Assembly (NCBI GenBank): GCA_963850195.1
Contig: CAWKKD010000005.1
Coordinates: 2,356,001 to 2,420,000 of the forward strand
From: Actinoallomurus sp963850195
GTDB taxonomy: Bacteria; Actinomycetota; Actinomycetes; Streptosporangiales; Streptosporangiaceae
Length of the DNA stretch: 64,000 nucleotides
Direction of reading: 5' to 3'
Shown piece by piece: positions 51,166 to 58,405 of this stretch (position 1 is the first letter of the stretch; every line of letters starts with the position of its first letter). The translations under genes and the position numbers were made by a program. Under the pieces are notes generated by a model. It was not told the origin of the DNA. It saw nothing but the letters and a program-made list of their open reading frames with translations, and ran no database searches.

Positions 51166-52091
51166 CAGTGGGCCAGGTCGGAGGGGTCCGTGTTGGCCCC
51201 GCAGCAGATGACCGCGACGCGTTCGCCGGCCTCGGGGCGGTAGCGGCCGGTCAGCAGGGCGGCGTACGCGGCGGCGGCGCCGTGTTCGATGACGAGGTGA
51301 TGGCGGTCCCACAGCTCCCGGCGTGCGGCGACCAGGTTCTCGTCGTCGACGAGCACGGACGTCACGCCGGTGCGGCGCGCCACGGCGAAGGCGATGTCGC
51401 CGACGCGGCGCGCGCCGAGCGAGTCGGCCGCGACGCCGGAGACCTCTGCGTCGACCGGTTCTCCGGCCTCGAGCGCGGCGTGGAGCGCCCGGCAGTTCAC
51501 GGGCTCGACCGCGACGACGCGCGCGCGGTCCTCGAGGGCGGCGGCGATGCCCGCCATCAGCCCGCCCCCGCCGACCGCGACCAGGACGGTGTCGACGCCG
51601 CCGGTCTGCTCCTCCAGCTCTAGGGCGAGGGTGCCCTGACCGGCGCAGACCTCCGGCTGGTCGTAGGCGTGGCAGAACAGCGCGCCGGTGTCGGCCGCGC
51701 GCTTGGCGGCGGCCTCGTACGCGTGGGCGTACTCCTCGCCGACCTGGACGACGGCCGCCCCGAGGGCGCGCAGGCGCGCGACCTTGACCGGTGGGGCGGT
51801 GCGGGGGACGTACACCTCCGCGTGGGCGCCCAGCTCGCGCGCCGCGTGGGCGACGGCCAGGCCGGCGTTGCCGCCGGAGGCTGCCACGACCCCGGCGGCG
51901 GGCAGACCGCCACGCTCGGCGGCCGACAGCAGGCGGTTGAAGGCGCCGCGTGCCTTGAACGAGCCGGTGTACTGGAGCTGCTCGAGCTTCAGCCAGCGGC
52001 CGTCGGCCTCGATGACCGGAGTGGTGCGGACATGGGCGCCGATCCGGAGGCGTGCCGCCTCGACGTCTGTGCGGAGGATCACGCCGTCCAC
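51165..52091 (-). CDS. PLP-dependent threonine/serine dehydratase-like enzyme
   Basis: The protein has 308 residues from the GTG at 52091. The PLP-Lys motif is YTGSFKARGAFNRL (Lys near residue 46). ASGGNAGLAVAHAA binds the substrate carboxylate, and VGGGGLMAGIA binds the cofactor phosphate. There is no regulatory ACT domain, so it is a catabolic-type or racemase-like fold-type II enzyme. The reaction is inferred as deamination of L-Ser/L-Thr, though a specialised substrate is possible given the PhzF-like partner. Confidence 0.85.
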   Translation of the reverse strand: MDGVILRTDVEAARLRIGAHVRTTPVIEADGRWLKLEQLQYTGSFKARGAFNRLLSAAERGGLPAAGVVAASGGNAGLAVAHAARELGAHAEVYVPRTAPPVKVARLRALGAAVVQVGEEYAHAYEAAAKRAADTGALFCHAYDQPEVCAGQGTLALELEEQTGGVDTVLVAVGGGGLMAGIAAALEDRARVVAVEPVNCRALHAALEAGEPVDAEVSGVAADSLGARRVGDIAFAVARRTGVTSVLVDDENLVAARRELWDRHHLVIEHGAAAAYAALLTGRYRPEAGERVAVICCGANTDPSDLAH

Positions 52092-52194
52092 GGTACGGGC
52101 GGGTGTCCAGGAGACGAAAATACGCCGACGTTTCTTGATAACGATTGCGTTCGGGCTCTTCTATGGAAAGCATCCTGCGCGCGATCCTTATGCC

Positions 52195-52596
52195 GTGAAG
52201 GGCTCCCGGAAGAGCCGGAGCACGGCCGATCGCGTGGCCGCGCAACTGACGACCTGGCCCGGACTACAGGCCGGTCGTCCCTCCTGTGGTGCCGGCCACG
52301 GCTTCGGCGTACACGGCGACCAGATCCTGCACCTGCACACCGGTGACGAGGCCGACCTGCGCCTCACCGGTCCGTTCGTCCAGCGGCTCAGCGCGGTGCT
52401 CGCCGAGTCTGGTCAAGTGGTGATCCGGCCCGGTGACGACTGGGTGACCGTACGTCTCGACAGCGACACCACGGGATCGCTGCTGATCAGCCTGATGAGC
52501 CTGGCCATCCGATCGCAGGCCGAACGGCCGGCCGGCCAGCCGTGCACCTGGGCTCGCACGGGTTCGCGGGGCCGGCCGCGCGGTCTCTGGCACTGA
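52195..52596 (+). CDS. Luciferase-domain (DUF5519-like) protein
   Basis: The protein has 133 residues from the GTG at 52195. The pattern VAAQLTTWPGLQAG, HGDQILHLHTGDEADLRLT and GDDWVTVRLDSDTTGSLLISLMSLAIR matches the small luciferase/DUF5519 group found widely in actinomycetes. The function is unknown. No good ribosome site is visible, and the last 25 residues are Arg/Gly-rich and may be non-native. It lies between a divergent dehydratase gene and the response regulator gene. Confidence 0.65.
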   Translation: MKGSRKSRSTADRVAAQLTTWPGLQAGRPSCGAGHGFGVHGDQILHLHTGDEADLRLTGPFVQRLSAVLAESGQVVIRPGDDWVTVRLDSDTTGSLLISLMSLAIRSQAERPAGQPCTWARTGSRGRPRGLWH

Positions 52597-52647
52597 TTCT
52601 CAACGGTCGCCGCGCATTCCGCTCGAGGGGTTACCTAGGATCGGGGT

Positions 52648-53328
52648 GTGGCGCGGGAACGCATCCTGGTCGTCGAGGACGACGACGTCATCGGATCCGA
52701 ACTGTTGAAGGCCCTGTCCGCGAGCGGCTACGAGTCGAGCCTGGCATCGACCGGAGCGGCCGGACAGGCGGACGCGCACGCCTCTCCACCGGACCTGATC
52801 CTCCTGGACCTCGGCCTGCCCGACATCGAGGGCCCCGAGCTCTGCCGGCGGCTGCGGGCCGAGTTCCCGCAGACCGTGATCGTCGTGCTGACCGCGCGTA
52901 CCGCGGAGTTCGAGGTGGTCGTCGCGCTGGACGCCGGCGCGGACGACTACCTGACCAAGCCGTTCCGGCTGACCGAGCTGATGGCGCGGCTCCGCGCCCA
53001 CCTGCGCCGGCGGGCGGCCGTTCCCGGGGATCAGGTGGTGACGGTCGGACAGGTAAGGCTCGACCTGCCCGCCCGCCGGGTGCTGGTCGGCGACGACGAG
53101 GTGCCGCTGCGGCCCAAGGAGTTCGACCTGCTGGCCGCGCTGGTCGCACGGGCCGGCGAGGTGGTCACTCGCGAGCAGCTCATGGACGAGGTCTGGGACG
53201 AAAACTGGTTCGGCCCGACCAAGACCCTCGACGTCCACGTGTCGACGCTGCGCCGCAAGCTGGGCGAGCACGGTCAGATCACGACCCTGCGCGGACGCGG
53301 CTACCGCTACGAGCGCGAGCCGAGTTAG
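52648..53328 (+). CDS. OmpR/PhoB-type response regulator
   Basis: The protein has 226 residues from the GTG at 52648. The receiver has the acidic pocket EDDD (residues 10-13), the phosphoryl-acceptor Asp54 (LLDLGLPD), the conserved Thr and the Lys in LTKPF. The winged-helix DNA-binding domain begins at about residue 130 and carries the RPKEFDLLAALVARAG and VDVHVSTLRRKLG-type signature (LDVHVSTLRRKL). The cognate kinase is the convergent gene whose stop overlaps this one by four bases, an unusual arrangement for a two-component pair. Confidence 0.92.
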   Translation: MARERILVVEDDDVIGSELLKALSASGYESSLASTGAAGQADAHASPPDLILLDLGLPDIEGPELCRRLRAEFPQTVIVVLTARTAEFEVVVALDAGADDYLTKPFRLTELMARLRAHLRRRAAVPGDQVVTVGQVRLDLPARRVLVGDDEVPLRPKEFDLLAALVARAGEVVTREQLMDEVWDENWFGPTKTLDVHVSTLRRKLGEHGQITTLRGRGYRYEREPS

Positions 53329-54602
53329 CTCAGCCGGTCACTCGCGGGCAGCAGCAGGCTGAAGACCGGCGGCGACGGGCGGCGGATGACCAGGCGGCCG
53401 CCCTCCGCCTCGGCCAGCGAGCGGGCCAGCGCGAGTCCGATGCCGTGGCCGTCCGCCGGGGCACGGAAGACGTCGACGCCCTCGGGGATGCCCGGGCCCG
53501 CGTCCTCCACGTCGATCGCCAGCCCGGTGCCGAGGTCGGCGGCCGACACACTGACCGGCGGCTCTCCGTGGGTCATCGCGTTGTCCAGAAGCACGTGCAG
53601 GATCTGGCGTACGGCGGAGAGGGAGACCCTCACCTCGGGCAGGCCGTCCTGCACCTCCACGTTCACGCCGGCGCGTGCCCGCAGCTCGTCGAGGAGCGCC
53701 GGTACGTCGAGCACGCCGCGGTCGGCCGCGTTGCCACGCGAGAGCCGCACGAGATCGTCGATGATCTCCTGGAGGTGCTCGCCGCGTTCGAGCCCGGTCC
53801 GGATGACCTCGTGCGGGTCGCCGACGGACAGGCCCGCCTCCAGGCCCAGGAGCAGCCCGGTGAGCGGGGTACGGAGCTGGTGGGACACGTGGGCGCTGAA
53901 CGCCCGCTCGCGGTCGAGGACGTCACCGAGGCGGCGTGCGGTCGCCTCGAGAGCCTCGCTCGCGGCGTCGGCCTCGCGTACGCCGATCGACCGGGCGCGG
54001 ATGCTGAAGTCGCCGCCGCCGAGCGCCTGGGCGTCGCGCGTCAGGCGTTCGAGGGGTGCGGCGAGCCGTCCCGCCTGCCGGCGCGCCACCACGGCCGCGA
54101 GCCCGACGACGAGCACTCCGAGCGCGCCCATGAGCAGCCAGGCACGCTCGACCTTGGCGGTGACCTGGTCGTACGGCATCGCCACCCGGATCACCGCGAC
54201 GATCGACTCGTCGGAGGGCACCGGCGCGGACACCGCCAGCAGGCCGTGCTCGATCGCCTCGTGGACGCGCTCGTCGCCCGCCTGGCCGGCCACCATTGAG
54301 ACTTGTGGTCCGTGCCCGATGACCCGTTGGCCGTCGAGCGTGTAGATGCCGACGCTGAGGTGCTTGGACATGTCGGTCACTGACGGCGCCGGCTGCGGGT
54401 GCAGCGCGATGTTGTCGGGGACGACCGCCGAGAGGCGGGTGGCGTCGCGCTCGAGCTTCACGACGGCCTCGTCGCGGTAGAGCCGCTGGAGCGCCACCGC
54501 CAGGGGGATCGCGAACAGCACGACCGCCAGGGCGGCCACGCCGACGATCGCCACGAGCACGCGCCGCCTCAGCGGACGGCCTGCCGGAGTGGTACGGGTC
54601 AC
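53325..54602 (-). CDS. Sensor histidine kinase
   Basis: The protein has 425 residues from the GTG at 54602. Two membrane helices (about 14-38 and 175-197) enclose an extracytoplasmic sensor of about 135 residues, followed by a HAMP-like region. The H box is FSAHVSHQLRTPLTG. The N box is LLDNAMTHG, and DAGPGIPEG and GIGLALARSLAEAEGG are the G boxes, so the kinase is catalytically complete. The signal is unknown. Its gene is convergent with, and overlaps, the response regulator gene. Confidence 0.92.
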   Translation of the reverse strand: MTRTTPAGRPLRRRVLVAIVGVAALAVVLFAIPLAVALQRLYRDEAVVKLERDATRLSAVVPDNIALHPQPAPSVTDMSKHLSVGIYTLDGQRVIGHGPQVSMVAGQAGDERVHEAIEHGLLAVSAPVPSDESIVAVIRVAMPYDQVTAKVERAWLLMGALGVLVVGLAAVVARRQAGRLAAPLERLTRDAQALGGGDFSIRARSIGVREADAASEALEATARRLGDVLDRERAFSAHVSHQLRTPLTGLLLGLEAGLSVGDPHEVIRTGLERGEHLQEIIDDLVRLSRGNAADRGVLDVPALLDELRARAGVNVEVQDGLPEVRVSLSAVRQILHVLLDNAMTHGEPPVSVSAADLGTGLAIDVEDAGPGIPEGVDVFRAPADGHGIGLALARSLAEAEGGRLVIRRPSPPVFSLLLPASDRLS

Positions 54603-54636
54603 CTGGACATTCTGGCCCGAGTCCGGTGATGATTTG

Positions 54637-54667
54637 GACGGCCGCCCGCCTCAGGCGGACGGCCGTC
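54637..54667 (-). terminator. Hairpin between the first LCP gene and the kinase gene
   Basis: A 14-bp stem with one mismatch around a TCA loop (54637-54650 with 54654-54667) begins eight bases after the minus-strand stop of the LCP gene at 54675. It probably ends that transcript. Confidence 0.6.
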
Positions 54668-54674
54668 ACGTGGA

Positions 54675-56168
54675 TCAGCCGCAGACGTCCTTGAGCGAAA
54701 CGCCGCCCGAGGAGTCGGTCGGTGCCTGGCTCGCCGTCGCCGAGGCGCTCGCGTGCCGCTTCTTCGGCGTCGCCGACGCGGTGGGCGCGGTCGGCGCCTT
54801 GGGCGCCGGCGGGTGCACGCTGTGGGCGATGGCCTTGGCGGTCAGCTGACGCATCAGCGGTACGTTCGGCTGGTAGACGTGGAAGCCCGCCATCTTGTAC
54901 GGGTTGAAGGGCAGGCTGTGGATGTCCGCGCCCTTCTTCACGCTGCCGGACAGCTTGACCAGCGCCGGCAGCAGCTCCGCCGGGATGTTGGTGGAGATCG
55001 TCTTCTTCGCGGCGCTGGCGAGCTTCTCGAAGTGGGTGACGACCTTCTGCGGGTCGGCCTGGTCGGCGATGTCCTTCATCAGGCACTTCTGCCGGTCCAT
55101 GCGGTGGAAGTCATCGTCCGCGTGGCGGGTACGCCCGTACCAGAGGGCCTTCTCGCCGTCCAGGTGGTGCCAGCCCGGCTGGAGGTAGCCGGACGGCGGG
55201 ATGTTGCGCTCGGGCTCGCCGCCGATCGGCAGCGTCTTCTCGATGTGCACCCGGACGCCGCCCATGGCGTTGACGATGTCCTTGAACCCGTCGAGGTTGA
55301 CCAGGACGTAGTAGTCGAGCTTCAGACCGAGGAGATAGCCGATCGTGTCCTCGAGCAGGTGCGGGCCGCGCTGGCCCTTCTTGAAGCCCGGCTCGAGGTC
55401 GGGGTGGCGCTCGCCCTCGATGTAGAGCTCGTTGAGCAGACCCTGGTCGCCCGGGTCGCCGGTGTAACCCTGCGGCCACTTGGCCCTGAGGCGCGCCGGC
55501 ATCTGGAACTTCTGCACCTGCCGCGGCAGGCTCAGCAGCACCGTGTTGCCGGTGTGGGTGTCGATGCTGGCGACCGTCATGCTGTCGGTACGGATGCCGG
55601 TGCGGTCCTTGCCACCGTCGCCTCCGAGCAGCAGGACGTTGAGCCTCGGCCGGTTCTTCCAGGGGTCGGACGCGTTGATCGCCGGACCGGATTTGTCACC
55701 GGAGAAGATGCTGGAGAGCGTGTCGCCGAGCACGTACGTGGCGTTCGCCGCGTACACCAGCGGCGTGCAGACCATCAGCGCGACGATCACTACGAGCGCG
55801 CCGGACGTGATCCGCATCGCCGTGGGCAGGCCCGCCGGGCGCACCACCTGGTACGAGCGGATGACGATCGCGCCCCACACGAGGGCGAGGATGAGGATCC
55901 CCGCCGTGATGACGTCCAAGTAGGTGTGCTGGACGACGATCTGCTTGAGCTGCTCCTGGAAGGCCAGCGCGGAGATCGCGGTGCCGAACACGAGGAAGGC
56001 CAGCACGCCCATCAGGCTGAAGCCTGCCGCGCGACGCCCGGCCCACACGTGTGCGACGCCCCATACGACCGCCGATGCGGCGGTGAGTCCCAGCGCCCGC
56101 CAGAGCCCGGCCACCGGGATGGGGTCGCGGCCGCTCACCGCGCGGACGTCAGATTGACGCCGAGCCAT
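54675..56168 (-). CDS. LytR-CpsA-Psr (LCP) family protein, copy 1
   Basis: The protein has 497 residues from the ATG at 56168, with AGGAG seven bases upstream. Four N-terminal helices (residues about 21-42, 50-70, 83-103 and 118-138) replace the single helix of classical LCP proteins. The LCP domain (about 175-390) has RLNVLLLGGDGGKDRTGIRTDSM, the arginines in LPRQVQ, DYYVLVNLDGFKDIVNAMGGV and WYGRTRHADDDFHR. LCP enzymes transfer undecaprenyl-linked polymers (teichoic acid, capsule or arabinogalactan) to the wall. The tail is Pro/Ala/Thr-rich. It is paralogous to the next gene. Confidence 0.9.
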   Translation of the reverse strand: MARRQSDVRAVSGRDPIPVAGLWRALGLTAASAVVWGVAHVWAGRRAAGFSLMGVLAFLVFGTAISALAFQEQLKQIVVQHTYLDVITAGILILALVWGAIVIRSYQVVRPAGLPTAMRITSGALVVIVALMVCTPLVYAANATYVLGDTLSSIFSGDKSGPAINASDPWKNRPRLNVLLLGGDGGKDRTGIRTDSMTVASIDTHTGNTVLLSLPRQVQKFQMPARLRAKWPQGYTGDPGDQGLLNELYIEGERHPDLEPGFKKGQRGPHLLEDTIGYLLGLKLDYYVLVNLDGFKDIVNAMGGVRVHIEKTLPIGGEPERNIPPSGYLQPGWHHLDGEKALWYGRTRHADDDFHRMDRQKCLMKDIADQADPQKVVTHFEKLASAAKKTISTNIPAELLPALVKLSGSVKKGADIHSLPFNPYKMAGFHVYQPNVPLMRQLTAKAIAHSVHPPAPKAPTAPTASATPKKRHASASATASQAPTDSSGGVSLKDVCG

Positions 56169-56411
56169 GAAGTCTCCTGTATCCCCTGCGAGCGGTCCGC
56201 GCGTCCCCGATCAGGGCGTACGGCAGCACCGCCTGATATGCAAAGTGATTGAATAGACGCGGTCAGTAACCCTTGGCGTTGATTGATGGATCCTACCGTA
56301 CGCATGACCGAGTCGACCTCGGTCGCACGATATGACATGACCCTCAGCGGATTCCCGAGAAAGCGCAAACGCGCTAACGGGCCCTGCCGAGCGTGCATAT
56401 TCCGATGCCTT

Positions 56412-57929
56412 TCATCCGCAGGCGTCCGCGAGCGATACCGCCCTGGTGGTCGGCGGCTCCGGGCTCGCCGACGCGCGGTCGTCCGGACTGTTGGACGCGC
56501 TCGGCTGGGCACTGGGTTCGCCCGAGGCAACCGGATCAACGCTCGGAGTCGGGCCCGGTGTTGAGCGCTGGGCCTCGCTCTCGGCGATCGCCCTGGCAGC
56601 CGCCTTGCGCATCACGTTCAGCTCCGGCGGAGCGACGTGGAACTGCGGCGGGACGTACATGAGACTCGTCACCTGGGCGCCGTGCTTCATGGTCCCGGAC
56701 AGGTCGACGAGCGCCGGCAGCAGTGCCGCCGGGATGTTGGTGGAGATGGTCTTCTTCGCCGCTCCGGCCAGGCGCTGGAAGCTGAGCAGCACCTTCTGCG
56801 GGTCGGCCTGCTCGGCGATCGCCTTCATCAGGCACTTCTGCCGGCCCATCCGCACGAAGTCGCTGCTGGAGGTACGTGAACGCCCGAACCACAGGGCCTC
56901 TTTGCCACCGAGCGTACGGTCGCCGGCCTTCAGCACGCCGGTCGGCGCGCTCCCGTCCTCGGGCCCGCCGTACGGGATGTCCTGGCCGATGTGGACCCGT
57001 ACACCGCCGATCGCGTCGACCACGTCGGCGAAGCCGAACAGGTTGACCAGCACGTAGTAGTCGACCGGCTGGCCGATGAGGTAGGAGATCTCCTCGCTCA
57101 CCAGCGCCGGGCCTCTGCGCCCCTTCGCGTAGCCGGGCTCCAGCGCCGGGTTCTCCTCCGCGTCCTGGAACATCTCGTTGAGCAGGCCCTCGTCGCCCGG
57201 CGCACCGACGCCGGTGAACCCGTACGGCCAGCGCGACCGCAGCCGCGGGATGACCGGGAAGTGCTGGAGGTTCCTCGGCAGGCTGAACAGGACCGTGTCG
57301 CCGGTCTTGGTGTCGATGCTCGCGACCGTCATGCTGTCGGTGCGGATCCCGGCGCGGTCGCCCGCCCCGTCGCCGCCCAGCAGCAGAATGTTGACGCGCG
57401 GCTTGTTTTTCCACGGGTCCGCGACGTTGACGGTCGGCGGATGGACGTCGTCGCCGTGGAAGATGGTGTCGATGGTGTCCCGCAGCGTGTACGCGTCGCG
57501 CGCCGCCCAGACGAGCGGGACGCAGACGCCGGCGGCGAGCACGACGACGAGGGCGCCGGCCGAGAACCCCGCCCGTCGGCCCAGGTCACGCGGGCGTACG
57601 ACCTGGTAGGAGCGGATGACGACGGCGGCCCACAGGAGCGCGAGCACGAGGATGCCGATGACTATGCCGGCCAGCCAGTCGCGGCGTACCGCGATGTGCT
57701 TCAGGTCCCCGCGGGCGATCACGACCACCGCGGACCCGCCTCCGACGAGCACCACGAACCCGGCCATGAGCGCGACCGCGACCGCGCGCCGACCCGCTGA
57801 GAAGTGCGCGATGCCCCACACGACGGCGGACGCGACCGTCAGCGCCAGCGCGCGCCCGAGCCCGCGTCTCGCGCCGGGCTCGGCCTCGTCGCTGTCATCG
57901 GACGTACGGCCGACGGCGCGCTGTCCCAT
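56412..57929 (-). CDS. LytR-CpsA-Psr (LCP) family protein, copy 2
   Basis: The protein has 505 residues from the ATG at 57929, with AGGAG six bases upstream; an in-frame extension to 58049 lacks a site. The architecture is the same as copy 1: four N-terminal helices, then VNILLLGGDGAGDRAGIRTDSM, LPRNLQ, DYYVLVNLFGFADVVDAIGGV and WFGRSRTSSSDFVR. The C-terminal 70 residues are Ser/Pro/Ala-rich. The two genes are 243 bases apart and clearly arose by tandem duplication. Each keeps the Arg/Asp residues that hold the polyprenyl-diphosphate, so both should be active phosphotransferases. Confidence 0.9.
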   Translation of the reverse strand: MGQRAVGRTSDDSDEAEPGARRGLGRALALTVASAVVWGIAHFSAGRRAVAVALMAGFVVLVGGGSAVVVIARGDLKHIAVRRDWLAGIVIGILVLALLWAAVVIRSYQVVRPRDLGRRAGFSAGALVVVLAAGVCVPLVWAARDAYTLRDTIDTIFHGDDVHPPTVNVADPWKNKPRVNILLLGGDGAGDRAGIRTDSMTVASIDTKTGDTVLFSLPRNLQHFPVIPRLRSRWPYGFTGVGAPGDEGLLNEMFQDAEENPALEPGYAKGRRGPALVSEEISYLIGQPVDYYVLVNLFGFADVVDAIGGVRVHIGQDIPYGGPEDGSAPTGVLKAGDRTLGGKEALWFGRSRTSSSDFVRMGRQKCLMKAIAEQADPQKVLLSFQRLAGAAKKTISTNIPAALLPALVDLSGTMKHGAQVTSLMYVPPQFHVAPPELNVMRKAAARAIAESEAQRSTPGPTPSVDPVASGEPSAQPSASNSPDDRASASPEPPTTRAVSLADACG

Positions 57930-58405
57930 TTGCACTCCTGTGTCCCCAATAGAGGAGCATAGATCGCCGACACGTACGGGGCGCGTAAAGACCCTGCGCG
58001 GCCGTGACCGACCACGGAACGTGGTGACTACGTCATGTCTTATCCACAAAAGTGGTAGTTAGTTTACCAAGGCTAACGACCGACCGAATCCGAAGGTGCC
58101 CGCCATTCGGAGGGTTTCGCCCCTGGTGTCGGCCGTCGCGGTACGGACCGGCCGGTGCAGGCCATGGCTCGGACGCGAGCGGCGCGGACCTCCGGACGCG
58201 GGTCGGGCTCGGGCCGCGGGCGGCCGCCGGGACCGGGCCTCGGCGGCCCGGCGGTGCGGGTCGGCCGATCACCGCCGAATCGGAAGCATATTCACCGCAC
58301 GGGACTCCATGAAACGAAATTCGACAGCGGAACATCGGCGCGAACGACCATTCACGAACGAAACTCGATGGCCAATCACCTGGGCGCGGTAAGGGGGCAC
58401 GCACA
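57930..58405. other. 476-base intergenic region between LCP copy 2 and the helicase gene
   Basis: No convincing gene is seen. The region starts near LCP2 with the A/T-richer GTAGTTAGTTTACCAAGG (about 58053-58070) and contains a long Arg/Gly-biased G+C-rich stretch without coding signals. An AAGGGGG at about 58391-58397 is the ribosome site of the helicase gene. It should hold two divergent promoters, which I could not delimit. Confidence 0.5.

Noticed and set aside
52195..52596. Internal deletion in the DUF5519-like gene
   Set aside because: Length is close to the family size and no broken motif is evident; only the last 25 residues look atypical.
58050..58075. Possible DtxR/IdeR iron-box-like sequence (TTAGTTTACCAAGG)
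   Set aside because: The match to the 19-bp consensus is weak and asymmetric and no iron-related gene adjoins.
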